Shown: positions 1-12,273, counted from the stretch's first letter. The stretch is DNA of 64,000 nucleotides from Pseudoscleropodium purum (GCA_963969395.1 OZ017804.1:2108001-2172000), one strand, 5' to 3'. Numbers and translations are program-made. Notes: generated by a model from the letters alone, not told the origin.

Positions 1-907
1 GAACCATAGTCTATTAGTCAAATATTTAAACAAACCCCATTACTAGCTAAGATCAATCAAATTAATTAAAATGCAGATTGACAATGATTTGTTAGCACAA
101 GGGGACTAATACAAACTCCAATGCAATTGCACTTTCTATAGTCGAATTTAATTCAACTATGTTTCATCTTAATGTAGTGGAAATTAAACTAAATTCACAT
201 TGAGACATATTGAGCATAGATTGAAGATTTAAAGTGACCATTTCATAACCCCAATAGATGAAGCTATAAAGTTCATACATATGGCAAAGGATTCATTAGA
301 TTGTCGACAATCTTGAAGGTCCCTTTGGATAATTAAGAGTTGGAATTTAAAATAGACACATCACCATCCAAAAAATAATCCCCTCCTATAAACTATAATC
401 AAAGTCATATACTTTTGCTTTGACTATCCTATATGAATTCAATTTTTTTTCAAAAATGAATTGATCAAAATACATGCAAAATAATCTTTGATATGCCATT
501 AAGTAGTTGATAAAAATTGTTGAATTGAATAAGTCTAAAATAAGTCATCCTACCTAATGATGTCAAAATTGAAAATTGAAAACCACTTTAGCATTTAGTC
601 TTGACACAAAATGACAAATTTAAATGCCAACTTTGGAGATGATTTATAATAGGGATTTCTAAAAGAACCACTTTTATTATCAAATTAGAACTACTATTAT
701 TAAAAATGTCAATTTTTATAGTTTCTTGGTAGCAATTGAAAGAGAATTTCAATGCTCCAAAAAAGATTTAATTTGCATATGGCATGCAAAAGTTATAGAG
801 GATCAAAGAGTTTTTGGTAAAAATTCAAAATTCAATTCTCCAGTGGAAGTAGATGTTGATTCAATAGATGTACATCACATGAAGATGGAGCTTTTGGGAG
901 TTCCTAC
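1..907. other. AT-rich flank, no recognisable gene
   Basis: This stretch is AT-rich DNA outside the inverted duplication. The only open frame of any size is 726-929 (+, 67 codons), which I do not recognise. Its end runs up to the point where homology with the far side of the palindrome begins (near 911), and no partner copy of this frame exists on the other side. I see no repeat or RNA gene here. Confidence 0.5.
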
Positions 908-910
908 CTT

Positions 911-2043
911 ACGGACTTTGAAGATTTAAGAGCTCATGCTTTGGGACGAGACGGAAGGGGGTGGCTCATTCTCTTCGCATGATGGGGTCGGGGGAACCCG
1001 GAGAAACGGAGGGCGGGAACAGAGGGCCAAACCCTAAACCCGTTGCGGTTGTGGCATAGGAAACAGAAGGAGCAGTACCGATGGTGGCCGATGAGTGCTC
1101 AAGGCCAGCAATCTGCAGCTTTCCAGTGAAGAGGATCAAGCGCGATTGGGAATCGCTCGGGGCCTGGAGAGCAGGAATCACGGTGAAGGCTGAAGGTCCA
1201 TTGCCAGAGCCTGCCATTGCCCAACACCGAGCTGGGTGCGGTGAATGCGCGACCCTGAAAATAGCGTCGCTTCGCGTGCTGTTGCACGGTAGCTCGTTAT
1301 ATTTAGCCAAGGGTTTCGGTTGCTGGTTCCGCTTTCCGCGGGAGGAAGGTTTTGGGTAGGAAAGTACGAGACTTACTTTGTGGCAATGGATCTGACACCG
1401 GGCGGTTGTTCTTGTCGTCGATGCTTCGCCAAAGCTTCGCAGGAGGGGAGACTGTGGTGTTGTAATGCCGTGCTGTGATGGTGGAGATTCGAGGAGGAGG
1501 CGCATTGGCGAACGACGACGACAACGGGAGTCGTGTTTTGTGGTCCGTGGTCAAAGGTGCCGTCCATTCAGGGTAAGGATGGCGCATTCAGGGTTTAGAG
1601 ATGTGGGGACGCATTTGTTTGTGTAAATGTTTTATGGAGAAGATTCCTTGGTAAAGATCGTCTGATTTTCATGTTTTATGGGAATGCGGATGTCGGAATG
1701 CGCTTCGCACGACCGAAATGACCGTTAGTGTGCACGACTTCAAGATCAGATCCTAAAACTACCCGAAAATCCAAGAACCTCGGACATTGCAAGTGGTCAC
1801 GGGAGTTCAGCTCAGTTAATCCCGCTGCGAGGTCGGTCTCGTGGCCAATCGATTCACTGAGAGGATCATTTGATTTCTATAGTTTAGATGAAAGCAGAAA
1901 AAAGACTCCGCTCTTCTTGTCGGACCCGACTATGGCCAAATTTTCTGCCTCAGGCCTAAAACGAAACCAAGCTATAGATCCTCAAACTAGCTAGGACATG
2001 ACGAGTGCTACTGATGTCTGCATGCCACTTAGTTCTCCTAGTC
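911..2043 (+). repeat. Left outer arm of the inverted duplication (diverged)
   Basis: Read in reverse complement, 18,075-19,228 matches this segment with many substitutions and small indels, roughly 80 percent identity by eye. Shared landmarks are the gagctcatgc block (930 here, 19,208 there), the gagaaacggagggcgggaac block near 992, a telo-box, and the tcgtctgatttt stretch near 1,658. Several overlapping short ORFs exist on both strands, but their frames are not kept between the two copies, so I read the segment as non-coding upstream DNA of the auxilin-like gene. Similarity fades between about 1,820 and 2,040 and then becomes apparently perfect at 2,044. Confidence 0.75.
1029..1038 (+). promoter_or_regulatory. 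Telo-box (AAACCCTAAA) next to a GGGCCA motif
   Basis: The decamer AAACCCTAAA follows GGGCCA directly. Telo-boxes beside site II-like GGGCC motifs are known in promoters of plant genes active in growing cells. The pair is kept in the diverged outer arm on the other side (19,094-19,103), while surrounding bases differ, which suggests constraint. It lies about 1.3 kb upstream of the auxilin-like start codon, so a promoter role is inferred. Confidence 0.45.
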
Positions 2044-2355
2044 AGTACCTGTAGCGTGGGGGCCTGTGAGAGCTGCGACCAAGCCTCATTTAGTGTCGTG
2101 GTTTTTTAAGATTAGTTCGAACTCAATTGGCCGGCCGGTGATTCAAATTGCGTCAGCTGCGAAAATCCGCACTACTTGGCATGGAATGGCAGGCGACATA
2201 ATCTTCGAAAGAGTTCTTATGACTTGACTTCTTGGTGCAGATGCTGCGCCTCGGTTGAGAACATGTGCGGGTCTTCATCATCAATGGGTGACTGTAGCAG
2301 TTTAGTTTCAACATTAGCCTGGAAATAGTGTTCGTGGAAAGTGCCGCAATTTGAA

Positions 2356-5300
2356 ATGGAGGACCAATTCGCGAATATTTTACAGCGAAACTATGGATTG
2401 AAGGTTGTCGGGAAGTCGGCATCCTATGGACCTCGATCAGACGAGAGGATGTCTGCGAGGGCACTGGATAGAGGCAAAAGCGTGGGAAGTGGACTGGGTC
2501 GCCTCAATCAGTCTGCCGCTGCCGCTGCGGCGATGGTGGCGACTGGAGACAGCATCGGAGCAGGCCATCCTGGGTTGAGTAAGTCTGCACGCCAAGCAGA
2601 TCCATCCGGGAACGCACCTGATCAAGGTTTTCGTGTCTCCGCAAAGTAAGCATACACCAGGAGATATTGCTTGGTTATTCCGGGTTTCTGCTGTCCCCGT
2701 CCAAGTCCCTTGTGTGTTATGATCTGGCTCCGTGTATGTGACCCGTGCCCTAAATTCCTCTGCCATTCCGAGTTGCCTTGGTCTTCTTGGGTTTGCTGAG
2801 GCAGTTGTGTTTGGCCTTTCTGTGGAGCCGTGATATGGCCGAGTTGAATTTGATTACGTCAGTAGTGTCCGGCCTCTGTGTTTGCGTTGCGCGCTTTGGC
2901 CTGGCAGGATTTTTGTCGTCCCTTTTTGCCGCATATTGTGCCGGTATGCAATGAGCGCTGAAGCCATCTTGCGTTGACATGGGTTTGGCTGGTGTGTGCG
3001 TGGTCGTTAGCTGTATGTCCTGAGTGTGTGCGCTGATTTTCAGAAGCTCCAGCGTGGGAGGCTTTGGCGAGATGAACATGGGTGCAAGGTCCGGTTCTGC
3101 TTCCAGCTCGAGCTTCGCTGAATTTACGGAAGGAAGCGTCGGAAAGTCAACAGCTGCATCTTCCGATAGCCCATACAAGGAGGATGTCCCCGCCGTTTTC
3201 TCTCAGACTCGATCAAGACCGACGGAAGCGTCCACTCCGAGTATGAATGAGCAAGGTACGCGTACGATTTCTTGCTGGTGTTCATGGGGATTCTTGATTT
3301 GAAATGGGATTGATTACGTCAGAAATCTCCACCATCGCAGATGTCAGCACCAGCTTCTATGCTGCTTATGTCTCCAGTGCCTTGTTTTTTGTTGTCCATC
3401 TGGACGTGTCGGAACGTCCGTGTTCTTGATTTTGGAGCCATTCGTGTCCGAATTGTCTGTTTTACTGATGAAACCGATTTGGACGCAGAGGTTCCGAAAG
3501 AGTGGGTTGGAAGCCGATCTTCCCGATCTGTAGATTCGAGGCGATCAGCAGAGGACGAGTTTCTGGACTCGCTTAGCAGGGAACCTCAACCGGTCAGTCA
3601 GCCAGGATCGATTCCCAATTCGTACGATGGTCCGAATTCCCAAACCCGGAAATCAGCCGAGTCTGGTAGCCCAGTGAAAGGCAGTTTCATGAGAGGATTC
3701 GGGCGTTCTAGAACGGGCAGATCAGCGGGCCAGTTCAGTCCTGGGACCGGGGATTCCCACTCCGAGGTGTCCGGTGGAGAAGGGCCGAACGGTTTGAGTG
3801 GAAGTAGGGTGAAGTCGGAGTCCGATCGCAGGACGTCCTCTGTTTCCATGGACGGTTCGGAAGCCGAATCTCTTGGAAGGCCTGATTCCACGACTGGATT
3901 CACAGTCCCTGCCTCGAACGGTACGGCTTTTCCAGACCTGAACGAGCCTTATGCTCCTTCTAGTATGGACTTGCCCCCCAGTCGTCCGAGTCAGGTGAAT
4001 GTGTCCAGTTGTGAGCCCGACTCGGGAGAGCCATTGCGTAGGTCATCGGACAAGTTCCCCCCCACCCCGGAGACCCCCGCTGCGGCCAGCACTGAGGAGA
4101 AGGATTCTCCCAGCTCGGGTCCTGGGCCTTTTGCTCCCGAAGCACGGAGTCACGTGTCGTCCGAGGATGTGAGTACTACTGAAAGTATCCCCCTGCGAAG
4201 AGGTTTTGATTTGAATTCCATGGGCAGTCCTACGGGATCGCCATCGTACGTGCACAGGTCGCGCAGATCTACCCGTTCTGGTGATGTGGTGAGCCGTCCC
4301 AACGGTTCTGCATCGAATGTCGGTGAGCCCCTGACTAAGTTTGAGGTTAACCTGGTTCCGGGTGGAGCATCCAGAGGAGCGCACCGAGTGCGTCGAAAGT
4401 CTGACTCTCTGGTGGACGTGTGGCTTACGGTTGACCAAATCCGGCTTGTGACTGAGCCGTGCCCTTATCCCCCGCCATCTCGTCCCCCTCCTCCCCCTCC
4501 CGCGCTTGCGCGCCAGCATCCTGGTCCTGCCAGGCATCGTCCTAACCAGAAGTCCGAGCCTTCTGAAAGCAGCAAGGATCGACGGAGCCAGAGGTCTCAA
4601 GCGTCTGAAGCTGAGGAGCCTCGTTCCAGCCCGAACTCGGATGTTTCTAGCACTGATAAACATCCTTCTGTCCAGAAGGTCCAGCAGCGCGCGGATCTGC
4701 AGAGACTGTACACTACTGCGAAGCCGCAGGTTTCTTTAAACGAACGGGCCAATGGGTTCGTCCACAAGCAGTCCGAGAACCAGAAGACCGGCTATGTTTT
4801 GCCTGAAGTGACCGTTGTTGATCTGGGTCCGGAGGAGACCAAGCCCTCCCGAGAGGAAAGGAGGAGGATGCGTGAGCAAATCGAGAGGGACCGTCGTCGG
4901 GCTAAGAGGGAGGAAGAGCGTCTGAAGGAGAAAGAAAGGCTTCGACAAGAAGGTTTGAGGGATTCTATTTTCAATGACTCCCAGCCCAGCGTTGTTCGAG
5001 AGTCTTCTCTGCCGAGAGTGGGTAGGCGTGAGAAGGTGTTCGACCCTCGGGATTCGATTTTCAATGACACCGATACCAGCGGCAGTCGCGAGTCTTCTCG
5101 CCCCCGAGATGGTAGGCGTGAGAAGGTGTTTGGGTCTCGGGAGTCGATGGCCAACGACGCGGATCCCAGTGTCGGTCGCGAGTCTTCTCGGGCCAGAGAG
5201 GGTAGGCGTGAGAAGGTGTTCGACCCCCGGGAGCGTCATTCTTTGGATTCGGCCAGCAGGAGGGAAGAGAAGGACATCCAATACCGAGTCCTGAGGCAGC

Positions 5301-6283
5301 AAGAAAAGGAGTTTCAGGCTCGTTTGGCTCGGCAGGAGGAGTCAAGGGAAAGGGATAATGAGAGGTCCGGTGACAAGCTGAGAAGATCTGCAGAGAAGGC
5401 CGCTTTGGAGGCCCAGGAGCGTGCTGAGCGAGCAGCCGTGGAGAGGGCCGTGCAGGAAGCTCACGAGCGTGCCGAGAGAGCAGCTCGTCAAAGGGCTGCT
5501 GTTGCGCGCGAGAAGGAACGTTTGAAAGAGAAAGAGCGGGAGAGAGAGAGGGAACGGGACAGGGAGGAAGAGAAGTTGCGTGACCGGCTGAGAGAGAAAG
5601 AAAAAGGTCTCGCTGAGCAGTTACGCAGCAAAGATCCCTTCCGTGCCACCAGTGAACCACGCCAGCGCCCCTCTGTCTCTGTGAATTCGCCGTCCGGACT
5701 GTCTAGGTTTTCTTCCGGAGGCAACCTGAGCAATCTATCGGGGACCCCGGATACTCGCAACTCCCCTTCTGCCCGAAAGGCCGTGGATGAGTGGACGAAC
5801 CTGTATTCTCAGTCTTCTTCTGTCCTTCCCGAGAAGTTTCAGGAGATTCCCGGAGAGCCTGCCGATCGAAGGAAACTGCGCCTGGAGAAGCAAATGCTGA
5901 TCGAGGAGCGAGCTGCGAAAGCCTTGAAAGAGAAGAACATGCGGGATCAGGCGTTACAGCGCGACCAGGAGGAGAGACAGAGGTTTGCCGGCAGTCTGGA
6001 TGCCGATGTGCGTCGGTGGTCCGCTGGGAAGGAAGGCAATCTGCGTGCACTGCTGTCGACCTTGCACGTGATGCTGTGGCCTGAATGTAACTGGAAGGTG
6101 GTTTCGACGTCCGATCTGGTCTCTGGTCCTTCGGTGAAGAAAGCGTACCAGAGAGCCATCCTGTGCGTGCATCCCGACAAAGTTCAGCAGAAAGGAGCGA
6201 ATGTGAAACAGAAGTACATTGCCGAGAAGGTTTTCGATCTCCTGAAGGATGCGTATGCGAAATTCAACAGCGAGCTTTACTAA
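2356..6283 (+). CDS. Auxilin-like J-domain protein (copy 1)
   Basis: Proposed exons are 2356-2645, 3044-3255 and 3489-6283, giving 1,098 residues. Both introns are GT-AG and the phases join cleanly (AA|A and G|AG). The open frame that precedes 3,489 (from 3,341) is intronic in this model. The N-terminus (MEDQFANILQRNYGLKVVGK) resembles plant auxilin-like proteins. Residues about 170-470 are Ser/Pro-rich and disordered. A VWLTV motif lies near 479, followed by a polyproline stretch at about 495-506. Residues about 620-880 are Arg/Glu-rich and helical, with a threefold 30-residue repeat at 659-748. A C-terminal J domain (about 1030-1098) carries the HPD triad at 1062-1064. Auxilins recruit Hsc70 through HPD and stimulate its ATPase to strip clathrin coats from vesicles in the cytosol. 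The family is clear; the exact plant subfamily is not. An identical copy lies at 13,835-17,762. Confidence 0.88.
4961..5230 (+). repeat. Three 90-bp tandem repeats inside the auxilin-like gene
   Basis: Units 4961-5050, 5051-5140 and 5141-5230 follow in frame and encode three diverged 30-residue repeats (core RESS, then GRREKVF). They sit in the charged linker upstream of the J domain. The repeat has not broken the frame. The mirror set is at 14,888-15,157. Confidence 0.85.
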
Positions 6284-7844
6284 GTCGTCTGCTCCTCGTA
6301 ATTGATCCGAATTCCTTCAGCAGCTACTGCCCCATCCGAGTGCCACCAGCACGTGGCGCAGGTCGTGGGTGTGTGATGGTCGACCACCGGACGCTGGGTT
6401 TCCTCCCCTGCTGTAGCAGTCACGACTCGTGAGCTCTTCTCTTCCAGTGCAGGAGGACGAACTTTGTATGCTATTCGTACAGCGAGCTCGGGACGCTTTG
6501 CCTGGTATCTCCACCATCTCCAGAGGCTCGCTCCTTTGTCGTTCCCAGTAGTTCCCCGTGAAGAGTGGGAATTCGTTAAGTCCTCCAGCTCCCGAGACTC
6601 CAAGGTTTAGTTTGTTCTCCTTTCCAGGGTGAAGAGTTTTGTATGATTTGGCCGGCAGCTGTGAATCTATTCCGTAGACATTAACCAATTTATTGATTTG
6701 AGCCCTTCCTTGTGCGTGAATCATCACGCCAGATTGTGCCTCCAGGGGTTTGCTCCAAGTAGTGCTACTGTGGAGTCGTTTGCACTCTATCCCGTTTACA
6801 CTTTGCTAAGCTATGTGTAGGTTGTGTAGGTTTAGTTTTTTGGGCAAACAGAAGCTCTATTGTAAGCCTTGGTTCACCTTTGTGAAATACTTGCCACGTG
6901 CATCGACTCTATGTGTTGCAGTTTTGCGTGTGAGGATGACCCTGCTGAATGCGGGACTTTTTATTTATTTTGAGGCTTGCTCTGACTGTTGTTAAAGGAT
7001 GGAAGCATATCGATGGAGGCAAGCAATGCTCTTGGAAATGCCGAAGGCCACAGTATGGTCTTCCTTTGTATGCATTGTCTGCAGTGTGTATTTTCCTCGT
7101 TTGTGTAGACGTGTAGACGGACCCCTTTCGATGACTGGCAATGGTGAGTCCAGTTCACTAGAGCATGTCGAGAAATTCCTGTGGAAGCGACCCTTTGGAG
7201 GCGACCGATTCTGAGGTCGGTTGCTTTTTCCCTCGGAGAAGCTTCAATCTTTCTGGTCACTGGTAAGCCGTCCGTCCTAGTAGTGGAAATCATCGTTTCG
7301 GTCCAGTCTTTTGTGTTCTCATTGTTACTGAGGTAGTGTGCTCACAAAGCGTCCCTTCAAGGGCTGGTCGGCCTTTCTGATGGGTTTCGGATGCTTGAAA
7401 ACATTTTCCCTTATATTTCACATGAAGAGAAACTAATGCGGAATGTAACACAAGTGGTTTCATATTTTTCGGGGCATTTATGAATTACTTATGAATTTCC
7501 AAAGAATTCTGTTGTAGGTGCCCATTTCTGATTATAGACCTTGCAAAACCCACTCACCAACAGTTTGAAAAATGATATGAATTGACCAAAAACAATCACT
7601 GCACCATGCAAAAAGTAACACACAAGGTTCTTGAATGTGATCATTATTAAACTTAAATGAACCCTAAATTCTTTAGTATTTGTAAGAAGGCAGTTGGGCA
7701 ATCAATTTTCATTTAGAAAAATCAAGTGGACACACCTTGATTCTTATTCCATCCATTGGCAAAGTATGAACCAATATCTAAATCCGTTTCAGAGCTTCTT
7801 GTAGGGATTGTTTGAAGAAGAGGGTCAAAATAAGAGCCTTCTAC
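6284..7844. other. 3' flank of the auxilin-like gene, no further gene
   Basis: This covers the 3' UTR and intergenic DNA. Composition drifts from GC-rich just after the stop codon to AT-rich after about 7,400. Several 60-136 codon open frames occur on both strands but have no recognisable domains. The matching part of the other arm is 12,274-13,834. Confidence 0.5.
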
Positions 7845-8006
7845 TAAGGTAACTCTACCTATGACAATCCAAATGGGAGCCAACCCATTGTAAGGCAAAA
7901 TTGTACTACTAGTGTACATTCCAGTTCATGAAATGTGCATCACTAGAATTTTTTTGCTTGTGATGGGTTGGTTGGCATTTGGATTGTCATAGGCTAGTTT
8001 ACCTTA
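7845..8006. mobile_element. Small foldback element (MITE-like), left arm copy
   Basis: The two halves (about 7845-7922 and 7930-8006) are imperfect reverse complements of each other over roughly 75 bases. They share the core cctatgacaatccaaatg and begin or end with TAAGGTAA/TTACCTTA. Such a hairpin is typical of a foldback MITE. I could not find a convincing target-site duplication. The termini resemble those of the larger element in the palindrome spacer (9805-10356). Confidence 0.6.
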
Positions 8007-8668
8007 TAGTGTGCCTTGTGCCATTGCCACAATCAAAAGAAAAGAAAAATTAATTTTCTAATTTTCTTAATTTGTAACATTTTCAAAATTCAATAACTTT
8101 CATATTGTACGTCCAAACATCATGAAACAAAGCCTGTGCACCCCTCCTCACCAAGGGCTTTTTGATGGTATCAAGAATACGACCAGAGGATGCATGGACC
8201 GAGAGATCTCAACACAACAAACAATCTAATTTAAAATATGGATGTTTTCAATGTGTACTTTATGGGGACCCTCTTTGAATTGAAGTTCACGTCAAGAGTG
8301 AATACCTCTGCATTTTGGTGGAAAACTTTCTACTTCCTCTTTCACAAGTCTTTTCCACTTTTTGCTAAGAATTACACTTTATTCCTTCATCCAAATTTTG
8401 GTCAATTTTTGCTAAATTGCTTGAATATATAAGGCTATGGGTGCTCAAACCTTAATTTGATATTTGTTTAAAGCATGCTTGTGCATTCAACTTTGCAATC
8501 CAACTCAATCATTTGTTCATGAGGAAGTATTGAAATGTCAATTATTCAATATATTTTGAGCATGTATTAGACACCAAGTAGTGAATGCACAAATGTGATG
8601 ATTAAATTCTTATTTTTATATGTGCTGAATGTCCGTGGTGAAGACTTGAGTTGTGTGGGATCATTTGG

Positions 8669-11449
8669 GTATTGAGTCTTATTGGATTTGCCACTTTTGT
8701 GAAAGGTAGTTTTTATAGGTTTTTTTGTTCGATATGTTTACTATTTTTAATCTTCAAGGGAGGGGATTATATTTTACTTTGAGTTTAGAAGTTAGCATTT
8801 TGTATGGTATAGGTGTTTTAAAGGAGATAAAACAAATGTTGTTTTTCAAAATCAATATTTTTCCTTCGTATTAGACATGAAGCCAAACTATCTTGTGGAA
8901 GACCTAGTGTAAAAGCCTTATATACACTTCTTCATTTGAAGTGTTGAGCATTGTAGTTGACATTGCTCTACATTCAGTTCTTAAATTCAACTCAAGAATT
9001 TACAAAGTGGGCCTAATGTTTGAGTGGATTAGTGAACCTTCTTCATTGAAACTATTCATGCTTTAACCCCTAGAGGAACGGCCTATATTTTTTTTGTTGT
9101 ATAGAAATTTTGGGTAGGTAATTGTAAACATAAATTTTTATATTTTAGGCTGAAATTTTAAGAGGTGTGGACAAGGAATATCTTTCACATGTTACAAATT
9201 TCATGACATTTGGAAATAGGAGTAAAAAGTTGTAGCCTAGTATGTTACATTTTTTCATAACTGAGCAGTTTGGGCAGATTAGAAAAAATCATTTTTTTCA
9301 GAAATCAAAATTTGAAATTAGTTTTTTAAACTTCTATATACAAGGAAAGCTTTGAATCATTCCATTTTGATCAAGAAGTGAAAAGTTATGAGGATTTCTT
9401 GTTTGCAATTAGTTATATATTCCCTACTCTAAAATAAACTTTGAAATCCTTTATCTCACCCAATTTTCAATATTTTTGAAGTAAAATAAAATCCTAGGAT
9501 GTAAATTATTTATTACAACTTTTCAACCATTGAGATTGTCATTTTTCAATTCCATAATTTAATTCTTAAAAATTTAGTACTTTGAATCATTGTCTACTAC
9601 TACCTACTACCTATGTTTTTCCTATAGGTTGTACAATTTCAAATGATCTAAAATTTTTCAAGCATGTGGATAACTTGTGTAGAAAAAAGAATCCAAAGAA
9701 GAGCCATCATTCTGGTCATTTTTTCATAAAAAATTGAGCTTGTGAAGTGCAATTTTCTAACTTTTGTTGGACAAAAAAAATGACTTTAGTGAATTTTAAT
9801 GCTTATAAGGTAAATTTGCCTATAATAGGCAAATTGCCCATGACAAGCACCTAGAAAACTCTCCCATTACAGTCTTCTATCAACCTATGAGAAACTTTTT
9901 CTTAAAAATGGAATTAAGACTGCATTAGGTTGATTTGTAGTTGTCATCAAAGCCTTGGCATATGGTTATGGAGTTATTAGTAATTGTCATAGAATACTAA
10001 CACCTTTCTAGTATAAACTATTAGTAAAAAATTATTATTTTTATTTCTATATATCATGTCCACGTTAGGAAATCTTGTAACCATGTTAGAGAATGCTATG
10101 ACTACTTTGGGTGGTAAGATGACCATCATAGAAACACTTTTTTGCTGATTTTGAATAGTCTACAGACTTTTGGGGGCCAACTCAACAATGAACTTCGAAA
10201 ATTCATAAAAAATTCATATTTTATTGAAAAAATAAAATTTTAGTTGCTTCTTTCATTTCTCACATTTGTGTTTGTATTGAAAAAAAATCTGATTTTTTTG
10301 TTAATGGCAATAGAACAGATCAACCATTCTACCTATCATAGGCAGGTTTACCTTATCTTGCAATCGATGCAGTGGAAATGTTTGAAATTTTTGCCACATC
10401 TTTTTGATACTACATAATACAAGATCCTATCTTAACATATGTCAAAAAAAGTTTCTTTTCAAAAATTGCTACTTGTACTAAAAATGGCAGTTTTTGAGCT
10501 TTTTCAATGAAAACATATTCATAGAACTTTAGGGGATAAAAAAATTTTAAGTACAAAATTATTTTATTTAATACTTCACAAAACCAATATGAAATTGGTA
10601 CAATTAAAACCTATGACTTTGAAAGTGTTGCTACTCCACAACCGTCACTAATTGTCTCTATATTAAAGATAATACTAAAAATATAATAGTAAATGATGGT
10701 GCAACAAAAATTGATTCTTTCTTTTGCAAGGGTGGGTCCTATTCCCCTTTAGTGTGATTAGATTCTTTGCAATAATGCTTTGTCATCTCAAATAAATGTT
10801 GTCATATTCGGATCCATAATAAAAAAAATTATCTTGGAATATGATTCTCATCAATTAAATTTTTTTCCTTTTGCATTGCTAAACTATAAGAATACTTTTA
10901 CAAGCCCTTACTTTGTCAATATAGGTGGGAAAAAGTAAGGGACTAACCATTAGGGATGCCTGAAATCTAACCACTCTAAATATGAGTAAAATAATGAATT
11001 AGTTATATTCAATACCAACTCCTTTGACTATCAATAACTTGATGATATAATAATTTTGTGTCTATAATAATGCCATACTTCATTGTATTAGAGGAATTCT
11101 TTACCCCCGGGAGGGTTGTGGGATCCTACATTGTAGAAATAGCCCCACAAGGGGCCTCAGCACCTTGTTGATGTGGTATACCGATTGCCACATTTGAAAA
11201 AAATAAATTTTTTTCAATTCTTTTCTGCATTTCAGGAGTAAAATTTTTTTATTTTTTATATTTTTTATTCTTTTTATATTCTTTTTGTTAGATACAGCCA
11301 TTCCCTCAAATTATAGAAGAGGGTAGTTCCTAATGCACCTACTTAAAGCAGCCCTCCCTAACCCAAAAATCATCTAATGCCGTTGCCATTCACATCAAAA
11401 CATCTGAAACAAATGCTCAAAAAAACACTGTAGACGGTCCCACTAAAAT
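8669..11449. other. Unique spacer between the palindrome arms
   Basis: This is AT-rich DNA found once, between the two identical arms. No gene is visible; the only 60-plus codon ORF is 11,101-11,301 (-), low in complexity and not recognised. It contains a TIR-bounded element at 9805-10356. A short GC-richer patch at about 11,102-11,200 with a ccccacaagggg motif stands out from its surroundings but I cannot assign it. Confidence 0.6.
9805..10356. mobile_element. 552-bp non-autonomous TIR element in the spacer
   Basis: The left end (ATAAGGTAAATTTGCCTAT from 9805) and the reverse complement of the right end (ATAAGGTAAACCTGCCTAT from 10,356) agree at most of about 27 positions. Both ends are flanked by CTT (9802-9804 and 10,357-10,359), a possible 3-bp target-site duplication. 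The left end also contains a near-perfect 23-bp palindrome at 9813-9835. No transposase is encoded. The superfamily is uncertain; a 3-bp duplication would fit Harbinger- or CACTA-like elements. Confidence 0.55.
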
Positions 11450-12111
11450 CCAAATGATCCCACACAACTCAAGTCTTCACCACGGACATTCAGCACATAT
11501 AAAAATAAGAATTTAATCATCACATTTGTGCATTCACTACTTGGTGTCTAATACATGCTCAAAATATATTGAATAATTGACATTTCAATACTTCCTCATG
11601 AACAAATGATTGAGTTGGATTGCAAAGTTGAATGCACAAGCATGCTTTAAACAAATATCAAATTAAGGTTTGAGCACCCATAGCCTTATATATTCAAGCA
11701 ATTTAGCAAAAATTGACCAAAATTTGGATGAAGGAATAAAGTGTAATTCTTAGCAAAAAGTGGAAAAGACTTGTGAAAGAGGAAGTAGAAAGTTTTCCAC
11801 CAAAATGCAGAGGTATTCACTCTTGACGTGAACTTCAATTCAAAGAGGGTCCCCATAAAGTACACATTGAAAACATCCATATTTTAAATTAGATTGTTTG
11901 TTGTGTTGAGATCTCTCGGTCCATGCATCCTCTGGTCGTATTCTTGATACCATCAAAAAGCCCTTGGTGAGGAGGGGTGCACAGGCTTTGTTTCATGATG
12001 TTTGGACGTACAATATGAAAGTTATTGAATTTTGAAAATGTTACAAATTAAGAAAATTAGAAAATTAATTTTTCTTTTCTTTTGATTGTGGCAATGGCAC
12101 AAGGCACACTA

Positions 12112-12273
12112 TAAGGTAAACTAGCCTATGACAATCCAAATGCCAACCAACCCATCACAAGCAAAAAAATTCTAGTGATGCACATTTCATGAACTGGAAT
12201 GTACACTAGTAGTACAATTTTGCCTTACAATGGGTTGGCTCCCATTTGGATTGTCATAGGTAGAGTTACCTTA
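12112..12273. mobile_element. Small foldback element (MITE-like), right arm copy
   Basis: This is the mirror copy of the foldback at 7845-8006, duplicated together with the palindrome arm and not inserted separately. Confidence 0.6.

Larger units (their letters stand above)
2044..8668 (+). repeat. Left inner palindrome arm (6,625 bp)
   Basis: Each position x in this arm pairs with position 20,118 minus x in 11,450-18,074. I compared the arm ends base by base and the coding regions through their translations. All paired ORFs, including a 980-codon frame, give identical proteins, and I found no mismatch in the stretches read. The inner edge is sharp: after ggatcatttgg the arms part at 8,669 and 11,449. 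The outer edge is at 2,043/18,075, where the sequence changes to the diverged outer arms. The arm holds one auxilin-like gene, its 3' flank and a small foldback element. Confidence 0.92.

Noticed and set aside
966..1587. Overlapping ORFs on both strands in the left outer arm, including 179- and 94-codon frames
   Set aside because: The homologous DNA at 18,500-19,200 does not keep these frames; indels shift them. GC-rich composition explains their length.
3341..3488. Start of the long auxilin frame at 3,341
   Set aside because: The exon 2 donor at 3,256 joins in phase to the acceptor at 3,488. Joining at 3,340 would run into a stop, so the first 49 codons are more likely intron.
4043..5302. 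Long minus-strand ORFs opposite the auxilin-like gene (and their mirrors at 14,816-16,075)
   Set aside because: They are antisense shadows of the repetitive, GC-rich coding exon, with no independent support.
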